From NCBI RefSeq assembly GCF_014851585.1, contig NZ_JACVAB010000002.1, positions 124,001 to 188,000 on the forward strand: a stretch of 64,000 bases of DNA, in the 5' to 3' direction. Made by a program: the position numbers and the translations under genes. Origin of the DNA: Agrobacterium sp. AGB01. Its GTDB lineage: Bacteria; Pseudomonadota; Alphaproteobacteria; Rhizobiales; Rhizobiaceae. The notes beneath the pieces are model-generated. The model had not been told where the DNA came from. It made no database searches and saw nothing but the letters and a program-made list of their open reading frames with translations. Positions 17,862-27,417 of the stretch are shown here, piece after piece; position 1 is the first letter of the stretch, and each line of letters starts with the position of its first letter.

Positions 17862-19058
17862 ATGTCTGCCCAGAACACAGGCGCGGTACGCGCGGTCAAT
17901 ACAAATGAGGGCGCAGATGAAACGGCGCGTAAAGATGATGCGGTAGAAATCACATCGCAGACACCCGCGCCGCCACAGGATGCGCCACAGCAGAAGAAGG
18001 CAAAGCGTCGCTCGCCTATTTTGCCTGTGTTGGCAATTGCCGTGCTGGCTGGTGCCGGCTGGTATGGTTACCAGTGGTGGACGGATGGTCGTTTCCTCGT
18101 CTCAACCGATGATGCTTATATCGAAGGTGACATTGCGATCATTTCGCCAAAGGTTTCCGGTTACGTGAACAAGGTCCACGTCGTCGACAATCAGGAAGTC
18201 AAGGCTGGTGATCCGCTGGTCACTCTGGATGATGGCGATTATCGGATCGCGCTTGAACAAGCCGAGGCGCAGGTTCGTACCCAGGAGCTGTCGCTGTCGC
18301 GTATCGATGCACAGCTTGCCGGTGCCAAGGCTGCTCTGCAGCAGGCCGAAGCACAGAAGGGTGCGCTTGACGCAGCACTGCGCGGCGCGGAAATCAACCA
18401 GAAGCGCGCCAACGAGTTGCAAGCCAAGGATGTTGGCACGGTTGCCTCTGCAGATAATGCACAGGTTGCGCTTGATCAGGCTGCCGCAAATGCTGTTGCC
18501 GGTGCGGCAAGCATCGAATCAGCCAAAGCCAATATCTCACTGCTCGCAGCGCAGAGAAACGAAGCTGAAAGCACCATCCGTTCGCTGGTTCTGGCGAAGG
18601 ACAAGGCTCAACGTGACCTTAGCTTTACAGTGTTGAAGGCGCCGTATGATGGTGTCATCGGCAATGTGGCTGTTCAGGTGGGCGATCTCGTCTCAACCGG
18701 CAAGCGGCTTGCAGCCCTGGTGCCAATGAATGACCTCTACATTGATGCGAACTTTAAGGAAACGCAGATCGCCAAAGTCGAGCCGGGTTCCAAGGTGCGT
18801 ATCCATGTGGATGCACTCGGCAAGCAGGATATTATCGGCACGGTCCAGTCGATCTCGCCGGCTTCCGGCTCGGTGTTTTCCATGCTGCCACCTGAAAATG
18901 CCACCGGTAACTTCACCAAGGTTATCCAGCGCGTGCCTGTTCGTATAGCTTTCTCGGCCGAAGATCTTGCCAAGCATAATCTTCGTGCCGGTTTGAGTGT
19001 CGTCGTGGACGTGGATACACGCACTGCACCTGACAACAATGCGGTAGCGCAGAAGTAA
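17862..19058 (+). CDS. emrA: HlyD/EmrA-family membrane-fusion protein of a multidrug efflux pump
   Basis: Periplasmic adaptor of 398 residues linking an inner-membrane MFS pump to an outer-membrane channel. The cytoplasmic N-terminus is charged, residues about 48-68 form the membrane anchor (PILPVLAIAVLAGAGWYG), a lipoyl-like strand set follows (VSTDDAYIEGDIAIISPKV), then a long coiled-coil hairpin about residues 130-250 and a beta-barrel domain (LKAPYDGVIGNVAVQVGDLV). The gap to the next gene is 18 bases, so the two are one operon, under the divergent TetR. No outer-membrane channel gene is adjacent, so a TolC-type channel elsewhere is presumably shared. Confidence 0.92.
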   Translation: MSAQNTGAVRAVNTNEGADETARKDDAVEITSQTPAPPQDAPQQKKAKRRSPILPVLAIAVLAGAGWYGYQWWTDGRFLVSTDDAYIEGDIAIISPKVSGYVNKVHVVDNQEVKAGDPLVTLDDGDYRIALEQAEAQVRTQELSLSRIDAQLAGAKAALQQAEAQKGALDAALRGAEINQKRANELQAKDVGTVASADNAQVALDQAAANAVAGAASIESAKANISLLAAQRNEAESTIRSLVLAKDKAQRDLSFTVLKAPYDGVIGNVAVQVGDLVSTGKRLAALVPMNDLYIDANFKETQIAKVEPGSKVRIHVDALGKQDIIGTVQSISPASGSVFSMLPPENATGNFTKVIQRVPVRIAFSAEDLAKHNLRAGLSVVVDVDTRTAPDNNAVAQK

Positions 19059-19076
19059 GCGCGAAAGGCTCGCATC

Positions 19077-20660
19077 ATGACGGAAGCGGTCATCCGAGGC
19101 GGCAATGCAGTTGCCGCGTCCGATCCCCCCATGGATAAAAAGCGGCTCATCGCCTTCTTTGCCATGGTCGTGGGCATGTTCATGTCCATTCTGGACATCC
19201 AGATTGTGTCTGCCTCCCTCGCGGAAATCCAAGCTGGCCTTGGCGCCGGCTCGGATGAAATCGCCTGGGTGCAGACGTCCTACCTGATCGCTGAAGTTAT
19301 CATGATCCCGCTGTCGGGCACGCTGGCGCGTATCCTGTCAACGCGTGTGCTGTTCAGCATGTGTGCGGCAGGTTTCACCCTGTCGAGCGCATTGTGCGCC
19401 ACGGCCACCAATATCGACCAGATGATCGTGTACCGCGCCATTCAGGGCTTTATTGGCGGTGGCATGATCCCTTCGGTGTTTGCGGCAGCTTTCACCATTT
19501 TTCCGCCGTCCAAGCGTAGCATCGTGTCGCCGATCATTGGTCTGGTGGCAACACTTGCGCCCACCATCGGTCCGACGGTGGGTGGTTATCTCAGCCACGC
19601 CATGTCCTGGCACTGGCTGTTCCTCGTCAACGTTGTGCCGGGTATCATCGTCACATTGCTGACTTGGAGCCTGATCGACTTCGACAGGCCAGAAAAGTCG
19701 CTTTGGAAGAAGTTTGACTGGTGGGGTCTGCTGGCTATGGGCGTGTTCCTCGGCTCGCTGGAATACGTGCTCGAGGAAGGCAACAACAAGGACTGGTTCA
19801 ACGATGAACATATCGTTGTCGGTTCGATTGCCATGACCATCGGTGCGGTTGTATTTTTCTGGAGAGCTTTCAAGGTCGAATTCCCGATCGTGGATTTGCG
19901 GGCCTTCATGGACCGAAACTTTTCGATTGGTTCACTGTTCTCATTCGTGATGGGGGTTGGCCTTTACGGTCTGACCTATCTTTACCCGCTCTATCTCGGA
20001 CGTATCCGTGGTTACGACTCGCTGATGATCGGTGAGACGATGTTCGTGTCCGGTCTTGCAATGTTCTTCACGGCGCCAGTTGCCGGCATGCTGTCCAACA
20101 AGCTCGATCCGCGTGTGATGATGGGTATTGGCTTCCTCGGATTTGCCACTGGCACCTACATGATGACCGGCATCACCTCGGACTGGGATTTCTACGAGCT
20201 GCTTGTTCCGCAGATCCTGCGCGGTTGCTCGCTGATGATGTGCATGGTTCCGATCAACAACATTGCTCTTGGCACGTTGCCGCCGCAGCGTATCAAAAAC
20301 GCGTCAGGCCTGTTCAACCTCACCCGTAACCTCGGTGGTGCGGTTGGTCTGGCCATAATCAACACCATGCTGACACAGCGCACCGATGAACATTATGCGC
20401 GTCTGTCGGAGCATGTTAACTTCAAAAATCCGGAAGCCCTGGACTGGTTGAGCAGTGTAGGTGCGAACTATGACAGCTATGGTCTGGATGGCGCTTCAGT
20501 CGCTTTCAAGAAGCTGGCGGGCATGGTAACGCAACAGGCATGGCTACTGTCATTCGCCGATGTGTTTATGGCCTTGACGGTGCTGTTCTGCTTCCTGGTG
20601 ACGCTGACGTTGCTGATCCGCAAGCCATCTGCTGCACCGCCTGCGGGCAGCGGCCACTAA
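19077..20660 (+). CDS. emrB: EmrB/QacA-type MFS efflux transporter (DHA2 family)
   Basis: Proton-driven drug exporter, 527 residues with 14 predicted membrane helices as expected for DHA2. Characteristic motifs are the first-helix MSILDIQIVSASLAEI, WVQTSYLIAEVIMIPLSG and the antiporter motif C region AAFTIFPPSKRSIVSPIIGL then GPTVGGYLSHAMSW. It is translated 18 bases after emrA and ended by a strong terminator. The substrate range is unknown; related pumps export hydrophobic weak acids, phenolics and uncouplers. Confidence 0.93.
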   Translation: MTEAVIRGGNAVAASDPPMDKKRLIAFFAMVVGMFMSILDIQIVSASLAEIQAGLGAGSDEIAWVQTSYLIAEVIMIPLSGTLARILSTRVLFSMCAAGFTLSSALCATATNIDQMIVYRAIQGFIGGGMIPSVFAAAFTIFPPSKRSIVSPIIGLVATLAPTIGPTVGGYLSHAMSWHWLFLVNVVPGIIVTLLTWSLIDFDRPEKSLWKKFDWWGLLAMGVFLGSLEYVLEEGNNKDWFNDEHIVVGSIAMTIGAVVFFWRAFKVEFPIVDLRAFMDRNFSIGSLFSFVMGVGLYGLTYLYPLYLGRIRGYDSLMIGETMFVSGLAMFFTAPVAGMLSNKLDPRVMMGIGFLGFATGTYMMTGITSDWDFYELLVPQILRGCSLMMCMVPINNIALGTLPPQRIKNASGLFNLTRNLGGAVGLAIINTMLTQRTDEHYARLSEHVNFKNPEALDWLSSVGANYDSYGLDGASVAFKKLAGMVTQQAWLLSFADVFMALTVLFCFLVTLTLLIRKPSAAPPAGSGH

Positions 20661-20682
20661 CGATTTTCCCTATCCACCGCCG

Positions 20683-20709
20683 AGGCCGCCAGAAATGGCG
20701 GCCTTTTTC
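20683..20709 (+). terminator. Rho-independent terminator of emrAB
   Basis: Perfect 8-bp stem (AGGCCGCC / GGCGGCCT), 6-base loop and a run of T residues, about 20 bases past the stop codon. Confidence 0.88.
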
Positions 20710-20799
20710 ATTTTGCGTTTAAAGATGATTGCCCCCGTCTGCTATTTTTTGATTTACGTACCTCAAATTTGGGAATAGAAGGGCTGTCGGAGGACGGAA

Positions 20800-21828
20800 A
20801 TGAAGCCAACAGTTCACGACATTGCTGCGAAGGCGGGTGTGAGCCTTGCCACGGTTGACCGTGTGGTCAACCTCCGTTCCGGTGTACGGGAAGTGACCAA
20901 GGCGCGTGTGGAAGCAGCCATCGCCGAGCTGGGTTATGTGCGTGATGTTGCCGCTGCCAATCTGGCGCGCAGCCGCGTTTATCCACTGGTTTTCATTTTG
21001 CCAAACAATGACAACTCCTTCATGCAGGCATTGCGGGATGAGGTGCGTGCAGCGATTTCGCGTGGCCCTTCGGAACGCGCCGAAATTACGCTGCTTGAAA
21101 TTCCCCCATTTGATGCGGCCGCACTTGTGGCTGCGCTGGAAACCGCGCGGGCCGACATGCCGGCCGGTGTTGCGTTTGTTGCCGTTGAGGGTGATGCGGT
21201 GCGTCAGGCGGTTGCGGCACTGTCGGATGACGGCATAGCGACGGTGACCCTTGTTTCGGATCTCTCCGGTTCAAAACGCGACCACTATGCCGGTGTCGAC
21301 AACATTGCTGCTGGCAAGACGGCGGCCAGTCTGCTTGGGCGTTTTGCCAATCCGTCGGCCAACAAGATTGCTGTGCTGGCCGGTTCGCTGATGGTGCGCG
21401 ATCACCGTGAACGCGTCGACGGTTTCATGTCGGTGATGGGATCAGAGTTTCCGCAGCTGGAAATTCTACCGGTTCTCGAAGGGCGTGATGATGTCGCGAC
21501 GGTTGAAACGCTGGTGCGCGATACACTTGCCCAACATGCGGATATTGGCGGTATTTACAGCCTCGGTGCCGGTAACAGGGGTCTTATCCGGGCGTTGGAA
21601 AACCTGCCGCAATCGCGTGGCAGACCGGCGGTCATTGCCCACGAGCTGAGCACCCACACCACTGCGGCGCTCAAGGCCGGGCTTATCGATGCCGTACTCA
21701 ATCAGGATGCCGGGCATGAGGTGCGTAGCAGCATTCGTGTGCTCAAGGCCAAGGCTGACAAGGTAGGAGTGATTGCGGCACAAGAGCGCATTCGCCTCGA
21801 CATATTCATGCGAGATAATTTGCCGTGA
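20800..21828 (+). CDS. LacI-family regulator of the xylose genes
   Basis: A 342-residue LacI-type regulator. The HTH and hinge are at the N-terminus (TVHDIAAKAGVSLATVDRVV, then RVEAAIAELGYV), and the rest is a periplasmic-binding-protein fold. It has a ggagga ribosome site and lies 39 bases upstream of xylB, in the same direction, so it is probably the first gene of a xylBA operon and regulates it in response to xylose or xylulose; this is inferred from position. The VDRVVN variant of the recognition helix is usual for sugar regulators of rhizobia. Confidence 0.87.
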   Translation: MKPTVHDIAAKAGVSLATVDRVVNLRSGVREVTKARVEAAIAELGYVRDVAAANLARSRVYPLVFILPNNDNSFMQALRDEVRAAISRGPSERAEITLLEIPPFDAAALVAALETARADMPAGVAFVAVEGDAVRQAVAALSDDGIATVTLVSDLSGSKRDHYAGVDNIAAGKTAASLLGRFANPSANKIAVLAGSLMVRDHRERVDGFMSVMGSEFPQLEILPVLEGRDDVATVETLVRDTLAQHADIGGIYSLGAGNRGLIRALENLPQSRGRPAVIAHELSTHTTAALKAGLIDAVLNQDAGHEVRSSIRVLKAKADKVGVIAAQERIRLDIFMRDNLP

Positions 21829-21867
21829 TTGCAGATCCTTCTCACCGTATTTTCATGGAGGAATAAC

Positions 21868-23319
21868 ATGTATCTTGGTCTCGATTTGGGGACGTCTGGC
21901 GTCAAGGCGCTGCTGATTGATGGCAACCAGCGCATTATCGGTTCTGCCAATGGCGCACTTGAGGTGTCCCGGCCTCATTCCGGTTGGTCGGAGCAGAACC
22001 CTGCGGACTGGATCAAGGCAAGTGAAACGGCAATTGCCGGACTGAAGGCCTCCCATGCCAAGGAGCTTGCTGCCGTGAAGGGCATTGGCCTGTCCGGGCA
22101 AATGCATGGTGCAACCCTTGTTGATGCGGCCGGTGCGGTGCTTCGTCCCTGCATTCTATGGAACGATACGCGCTCTTATGCCGAGGCAGCGAAGCTGGAT
22201 GCAGACCCAAGGTTTCGCAAACTGACCGGTAACATCGTGTTCCCGGGCTTTACCGCGCCAAAGCTGGCATGGGTTGCCAAACATGAACCGGAGATTTTTG
22301 CAAAAGTCGCCAAGGTTTTGCTGCCAAAGGATTATTTGCGTCTCTGGCTGACCGGTGAATATATCTCCGAAATGTCGGATTCTGCCGGAACGTCCTGGCT
22401 CGATACCGGTGCCCGCAAGTGGTCGGCAGAATTGCTGGATGCGACTGGACTTAACGAAAGCCACATGCCTTCGCTGGTGGAAGGTACTGAGCAGGCCGGT
22501 AAACTGCGCGGCGAGCTGGCGTCTGCTTGGGGCATGAGCGATGTCGTGATTGCCGGTGGCGCGGGTGACAATGCTGCATCGGCTTGCGGCATGGGTACGG
22601 TGTCGGAAGGCGCTGCTTTCGTTTCGCTGGGGACATCCGGCGTATTGTTTGCGGCCAACAGCAGTTATCTGCCCAAGCCTGAAAGTGCCGTACATGCATT
22701 TTGCCACGCCTTGCCAAATACCTGGCACCAGATGGGCGTTATCCTGTCGGCAACCGATGCCCTCAACTGGTATTCCGGCATTGCAGGCAAATCTGCAGCC
22801 GAACTGACCACAGAGCTGGGCAACAACCTTAAGGCACCAAGCGGCGTGACATTTGCACCTTATCTGTCTGGTGAGCGCACACCACACAATGACGCGGTCA
22901 TTCGCGGTGCCTTTATCGGTCTTGGTCATGAAAGTGACCGTTCAGTTCTGACGCAGGCGGTGCTTGAAGGTGTCAGCTTTGCCATCCGTGACAATCTGGA
23001 AGCGTTGAAATCGGCTGGTACAAGCATCTCGCGCGTCACGGCCATTGGCGGCGGTTCACGTTCGGAATACTGGCTGGCATCGATTGCAACGGCCCTTGAT
23101 GTGCCGGTTGATATTCCCGCCGATGGTGATTTTGGTGCTGCCTTCGGTGCCGCACGTCTTGGCCTTATTGCGGCCACGGGCGCCGACCCGGTTGCCGTGT
23201 GCACGGCGCCGCAGACTGCCAGAACCATCGAGCCTGTCTCGGCACTTAGCGGTGCCTACGATGCTGCCTATCAGCGTTACCGCGAGCTCTACCCAGCCAT
23301 TCGCCAACTCGCGCACTAA
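21868..23319 (+). CDS. xylB: Xylulokinase
   Basis: Phosphorylates D-xylulose to xylulose-5-phosphate, which enters the pentose-phosphate pathway. The 483-residue FGGY kinase begins [19 protein letters not shown], has [18 protein letters not shown] (the xylulokinase MHG motif), [15 protein letters not shown], and [15 protein letters not shown] and [15 protein letters not shown] in the second domain. The ATG is chosen because of a ggagga site just upstream; 13 open codons before it are not family-like. It lies between its LacI regulator and xylA. Confidence 0.95.
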   Translation: MYLGLDLGTSGVKALLIDGNQRIIGSANGALEVSRPHSGWSEQNPADWIKASETAIAGLKASHAKELAAVKGIGLSGQMHGATLVDAAGAVLRPCILWNDTRSYAEAAKLDADPRFRKLTGNIVFPGFTAPKLAWVAKHEPEIFAKVAKVLLPKDYLRLWLTGEYISEMSDSAGTSWLDTGARKWSAELLDATGLNESHMPSLVEGTEQAGKLRGELASAWGMSDVVIAGGAGDNAASACGMGTVSEGAAFVSLGTSGVLFAANSSYLPKPESAVHAFCHALPNTWHQMGVILSATDALNWYSGIAGKSAAELTTELGNNLKAPSGVTFAPYLSGERTPHNDAVIRGAFIGLGHESDRSVLTQAVLEGVSFAIRDNLEALKSAGTSISRVTAIGGGSRSEYWLASIATALDVPVDIPADGDFGAAFGAARLGLIAATGADPVAVCTAPQTARTIEPVSALSGAYDAAYQRYRELYPAIRQLAH

Positions 23320-23393
23320 CATCCCGTTTTCTTCCGGCGCAAGCCGGGGGTCCACTTTCATTGACAGAGGTTAGATTTTCAGGAGGAATACCC

Positions 23394-24704
23394 ATGTCGA
23401 CAGGCTTTTTTGGTGACATCACCAAAATAAAATATGAAGGACCGGACAGCACAAATCCGCTGGCGTTTCGTCATTACAATGCGGACGAGATCGTGGCTGG
23501 CAAACGCATGGAAGATCACCTGCGTTTTGCGGTGGCCTACTGGCACACATTCACATGGCCAGGTGGGGATCCGTTCGGTGGCCAGACATTTGAGCGCCCA
23601 TGGTTTTCCGATACAATGGATGCGGCAAAACTGAAGGCTGATGTTGCCTTTGAGTTCTTCTCGCTGCTGGGTACACCGTTTTATTGCTTCCACGATGCGG
23701 ACGTTCGCCCGGAAGGTAATAGCTTTGCGGAGAACACCCGTAACCTCAACGAGATCGTTGACCACTTCGAGAAGAAGCAGGCGGAAACTGGCGTCAAGCT
23801 TTTGTGGGGTACTGCCAACCTGTTCTCTCACCGCCGTTACATGTCGGGCGCTTCGACCAATCCGGATCCGGATGTGTTTGCATTCTCGGCTGCGACCGTC
23901 AAAACCTGCCTCGATGCTACCAAGCGACTGGGCGGTGCCAACTATGTTCTGTGGGGCGGACGCGAGGGGTATGAAACCCTGCTGAATACCGACCTGTCGC
24001 GCGAACTTGACCAGATGGGCCGCTTCCTGAACCTTGTTGTCGAATACAAGTACAAGATTGGTTTTGAAGGCACGATCCTGATCGAGCCGAAGCCGCAGGA
24101 GCCAACCAAACATCAGTATGATTATGATGTCGCAACGGTTTACGCCTTCCTGCAGCGTCATGGCCTGGAAAAGGAAGTCAAGGTCAACATTGAGCAGGGT
24201 CACGCGATCCTTGCGGGCCATTCCTTCGAGCACGAACTGGCCATGGCAAACGCCTTCGGCATTTTCGGCTCCATCGACATGAACCGCAATGATTACCAGT
24301 CCGGCTGGGATACCGACCAGTTCCCGAACAACGTGCCGGAAATGGCGCTGGCCTATTATCATGTTCTGGCCGGTGGTGGCTTCCAGAACGGCGGCACCAA
24401 CTTCGATTCCAAGCTGCGTCGCCAGTCGCTTGATCCGGCTGATCTTCTGATCGGTCATATCGGCGGCATTGATTGCTGCGCCCGTGGCCTGAAGGCTGCT
24501 GCCAAGATGATTGAAGATGGCGCGCTGTCGAAGCCGCTTTCGGACCGTTATTCAAAGTGGGATTCTCCTTCGGCGCAAAAGATGCTGCGTGGCGAGTTGA
24601 AGTTGGATGACATCGCAGCTCTGGTTGAGCGTGACAATATCAATCCTCAGCCGAAGTCGGGTCGTCAGGAATATCTCGAAAATGTCGTAAATCGTTACGT
24701 TTAA
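23394..24704 (+). CDS. xylA: Xylose isomerase
   Basis: Interconverts D-xylose and D-xylulose using two divalent metals. The 436-residue protein has the class II (long) form. The catalytic histidine lies in [15 protein letters not shown], the metal-binding glutamates in [19 protein letters not shown] and [13 protein letters not shown], and the signature [14 protein letters not shown] is present. An aggagg site sits before the ATG. Third gene of the LacI-xylB-xylA operon, with a strong terminator after it. No xylose transporter genes are seen in the window. Confidence 0.97.
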   Translation: MSTGFFGDITKIKYEGPDSTNPLAFRHYNADEIVAGKRMEDHLRFAVAYWHTFTWPGGDPFGGQTFERPWFSDTMDAAKLKADVAFEFFSLLGTPFYCFHDADVRPEGNSFAENTRNLNEIVDHFEKKQAETGVKLLWGTANLFSHRRYMSGASTNPDPDVFAFSAATVKTCLDATKRLGGANYVLWGGREGYETLLNTDLSRELDQMGRFLNLVVEYKYKIGFEGTILIEPKPQEPTKHQYDYDVATVYAFLQRHGLEKEVKVNIEQGHAILAGHSFEHELAMANAFGIFGSIDMNRNDYQSGWDTDQFPNNVPEMALAYYHVLAGGGFQNGGTNFDSKLRRQSLDPADLLIGHIGGIDCCARGLKAAAKMIEDGALSKPLSDRYSKWDSPSAQKMLRGELKLDDIAALVERDNINPQPKSGRQEYLENVVNRYV

Positions 24705-24738
24705 AACGGCCGAAAAGCTTTATGTAAAAAAGCTGATG

Positions 24739-24766
24739 AAAGGCGGGGATCAAACCCCGCCTTTTC
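24739..24766 (+). terminator. Rho-independent terminator of the xylose operon
   Basis: Perfect 10-bp stem (AAAGGCGGGG / CCCCGCCTTT) with an ATCAAA loop followed by T residues, about 35 bases after xylA. Confidence 0.88.
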
Positions 24767-24824
24767 TGTTGCTAACTCGCTGCATTTGCACCAAATCCCT
24801 GTCGTAAAAGTTTTGTATGATTTA

Positions 24825-24840
24825 ACTGAAACGTTGCAGT
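24825..24840. promoter_or_regulatory. LacI-type operator candidate upstream of the GH1 gene
   Basis: ACTGAAACGTTGCAGT is a near-perfect palindrome (one mismatched pair) with the central AACGTT typical of LacI/GalR operators. It lies about 95 bases before the glycosidase start. The bound regulator is unknown; the nearby xylose LacI protein or another family member may use it. Confidence 0.45.
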
Positions 24841-24934
24841 AGGCGATGATTTGCTTTTATACCTAGCAAACACCTGTCCAGGGCAGGACAAAAACCCGAT
24901 ACTCAACGGGCCAAATTATTCAGGAGGAGACGGA

Positions 24935-26314
24935 ATGATCGATCCCAAGGTGCTTGCAACACGCTTTCCCGGTGATTTTCTGTTTGGTGTCGCAACGGCA
25001 TCCTTCCAGATTGAAGGAGCATCCAAGGCTGATGGTCGCAAACCTTCGATTTGGGATGCTTTTTGCAACATGCCCGGACGTGTTTATGGTCGCCACAATG
25101 GTGACGTTGCCTGCGATCATTACAACCGTCTGGATGCCGATCTCGATCTCATAAAAAATATGGGTGTCGAGGCATATCGCTTCTCTATTGCATGGCCACG
25201 CATCATTCCTGATGGCACCGGTCCGATCAATGAAAGAGGTCTGGATTTTTATGACCGTCTGGTTGACGGCTGCAAGGCGAGGGGCATTAAGACCTATGCC
25301 ACACTTTACCACTGGGATCTGCCGTTGACCCTGATGGGTGATGGCGGCTGGACGGCGCGTTCCACCGCCTATGCCTTCCAGCGCTACACCCGCACTGTGA
25401 TGGAACGCTTGGGCGACCGGCTGGACGCTGTTGCCACATTTAACGAGCCATGGTGCTCGGTGTGGCTTAGCCATCTCTATGGCATTCACGCGCCTGGTGA
25501 ACGCAACATGGACGCCGCACTGGCGGCGATGCATTACACCAATCTTGCCCACGGCCTTGGCGTACAGACCTGCCGGGATGTTGCACCCAACGTGCCGGTT
25601 GGTCTGGTGCTGAACGCACATTCGGTCATTGCTGCTTCCGACAGTGCTGCGGACAAGGCCGCAGCCGAGCGGGCATTCCAGTTCCATAATGGTGTGTTTT
25701 TTGGCCCTGTGTTCAAGGGTGAATATCCCTCGGATTTCGTTGAGGCGTTGGGTGACCGCATGCCGAGTGTCGAAGAGGGCGATCTCACCATCATCAACCA
25801 GAAACTCGATTGGTGGGGATTGAATTATTACACACCAATGCGGGTTGCCGCTGATCCAAATCCTTCAGCTGAATTCCCAGCCACGGTTGAAGCACCTTTC
25901 GTCAACGATGTGACGACCGATATCGGGTGGGAGGTCTATGCTCCGGCCCTGCATTCGTTGGTAGAGGAGCTTTATCGCCGTTATGAATTGCCCGATTGCT
26001 ACATCACCGAGAACGGTGCCTGCTACAATATGGGTGTTGAAAATGGTGAGGTCGATGACCAGCCGCGCCTTGATTATTACGTTAACCACTTGTCGGTGGT
26101 TGCCGATCTGATCAAGGACGGTTACCCGATGCGTGGTTATTTTGCCTGGAGCCTAATGGACAATTTTGAATGGGCGCAGGGTTATCGCATGCGTTTTGGC
26201 CTTGTGCATGTCGATTATGACACTCAGGTCCGGACCGTCAAAAAAAGCGGCAAATGGTACTCGTCGCTGGCGGCCGAATTTCCGAAGGGCAATCACAAAA
26301 AGGCTGCCTCGTAG
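24935..26314 (+). CDS. GH1-family beta-glucosidase / beta-glycosidase
   Basis: Cytoplasmic retaining glycosidase of 459 residues that splits beta-linked glucosides or related disaccharides. The acid/base glutamate is E171 in TFNEPWCSVW, the nucleophile is E359 in YITENGACYN, and the N-terminal FPGDFLFGVATASFQIEGA is the family signature. No signal peptide is present. The ATG is chosen from the aggagga site immediately before it, discarding 28 open codons upstream. A LacI-type operator candidate lies upstream, suggesting repression without substrate. No phosphotransferase or ABC transporter is adjacent. Confidence 0.94.
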   Translation: MIDPKVLATRFPGDFLFGVATASFQIEGASKADGRKPSIWDAFCNMPGRVYGRHNGDVACDHYNRLDADLDLIKNMGVEAYRFSIAWPRIIPDGTGPINERGLDFYDRLVDGCKARGIKTYATLYHWDLPLTLMGDGGWTARSTAYAFQRYTRTVMERLGDRLDAVATFNEPWCSVWLSHLYGIHAPGERNMDAALAAMHYTNLAHGLGVQTCRDVAPNVPVGLVLNAHSVIAASDSAADKAAAERAFQFHNGVFFGPVFKGEYPSDFVEALGDRMPSVEEGDLTIINQKLDWWGLNYYTPMRVAADPNPSAEFPATVEAPFVNDVTTDIGWEVYAPALHSLVEELYRRYELPDCYITENGACYNMGVENGEVDDQPRLDYYVNHLSVVADLIKDGYPMRGYFAWSLMDNFEWAQGYRMRFGLVHVDYDTQVRTVKKSGKWYSSLAAEFPKGNHKKAAS

Positions 26315-26441
26315 TTTTGGGTGGTTACGTTGCGATGTCTGCTTGCAGTTGTGGACTGGCGCCCTATGTGTAGCGGGTTTCAAAATGAAACCTGCACGCT
26401 TGCCTGATGGCAGCGTCAGTGATCCTCCCAAGGAGACTACT

Positions 26442-27074
26442 TTGCTTATTGAAAAACTGAACTGGCGTTATGCCACCAAAAAGATGGACCCGTCCAAGCC
26501 GGTAACGGAAGACAAGGTTGCCCGTATTTTGGAGGCGGCCCGTCTTGCTCCAACATCAAGCGGCTTGCAGCCGTTTGAACTTATCGTCGTTACCAATCCG
26601 GAAGTGCGTGCGAAGATCCAGGAAATCGCCTGGAACCAGGCTCAGATTACCGATGGTTCCCACCTTCTGGTTTTTGCAGCGTGGGACAACTATACCGCTG
26701 AGCGCATCAACGGCATGTTCGATCTCGTCAATGCAGAGCGCGGCATCAAGAACGAAGGTTGGGAGAACTATCGCCAGATGCTCCTGAACATGTATCCCCC
26801 GCGCGATGCTCAGGTGAACTTCGAACACGCTGCACGTCAGGCCTATATCGGGTTCGGCATGGCGCTTGCTCAGGCTGCGTTCGAAGGCGTGGATTCGACA
26901 CCAATGGAAGGTTTCGATCCGGACAAGCTGGATGAGATTTTGGGCCTGCGTGAGAAGGGTCTGCGCTCGGTTACCATCCTTCCGCTTGGCTACCGCAAGG
27001 AAGATGGTGATTGGCTGGTGAACCTCAAAAAGGTTCGTCGCCCGAACGATCAGTTCATTTCTTCGGTAAAGTAA
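26442..27074 (+). CDS. Nitroreductase-family NAD(P)H-dependent oxidoreductase (NfsB-like)
   Basis: FMN-dependent reductase of 210 residues. The N-terminal LNWRYATKKMDPSKPVTEDK, followed by EAARLAPTSSGLQPFELIVV, is the cofactor-binding signature of NfsB/dihydropteridine-reductase-like enzymes. The end RSVTILPLGYRKEDGDWLVN is also typical. A TTG start eight bases after aaggag is used; the frame is open further upstream into the GH1 gene region, but that extension is unlike the family. The physiological substrate is unknown; relatives reduce quinones and nitroaromatics. It is not obviously cotranscribed with the glycosidase. Confidence 0.87.
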   Translation: MLIEKLNWRYATKKMDPSKPVTEDKVARILEAARLAPTSSGLQPFELIVVTNPEVRAKIQEIAWNQAQITDGSHLLVFAAWDNYTAERINGMFDLVNAERGIKNEGWENYRQMLLNMYPPRDAQVNFEHAARQAYIGFGMALAQAAFEGVDSTPMEGFDPDKLDEILGLREKGLRSVTILPLGYRKEDGDWLVNLKKVRRPNDQFISSVK

Positions 27075-27417
27075 TCACTTTACGGCCAGAACTGCGGAAA
27101 ATTTTCCTGAAACTGCCTTTTAGTTGAAAAATTTTCCCTGTCAAAAGGTGTCGCATACAGGCATGTTTGGGGCACCTAAGAAAGTCGATAACGACTTTGG
27201 TGTGAAAGCAGAATAAAATGACACGGACTATGTGCTGTAACCGAATGTGCTTCGTGATTGCGTAACGACACGCACTGAATGCACGGGTGACTTATCTTGC
27301 GAGCATCGTTGATGCTGTGAAAATGGCGCGATAGACACCAGAAACGCAGAATCCTTTATTTCAGCCGGAATTGATTTAAAGAGATACGCACAACAGACAT
27401 TATCCGTAGAGTTATCC
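27075..27417 (+). promoter_or_regulatory. Long upstream region of metNIQ with paired palindromes and a hairpin
   Basis: The 343 bases hold no gene. Two AT-rich palindromic elements, GGAAAATTTTCC at 27096-27107 and GAAAAATTTTCCC at 27126-27138, lie about three helical turns apart. A perfect hairpin AAAGTCG-ATAA-CGACTTT lies at 27181-27198. A direct repeat of a short TTATCC word occurs just before metN. I could not match the region to a known SAM riboswitch class. Control of metNIQ by methionine status is expected from the family but not shown here. Confidence 0.4.

Noticed and set aside
23379-24458. 359-codon frame antisense to xylA
   Set aside because: Shadow of a clearly functional xylose isomerase gene; no recognisable protein features.
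27075-27417. SAM-II riboswitch before metNIQ
   Set aside because: The pseudoknot-forming pattern was not recognised; kept only as a general upstream-region observation.
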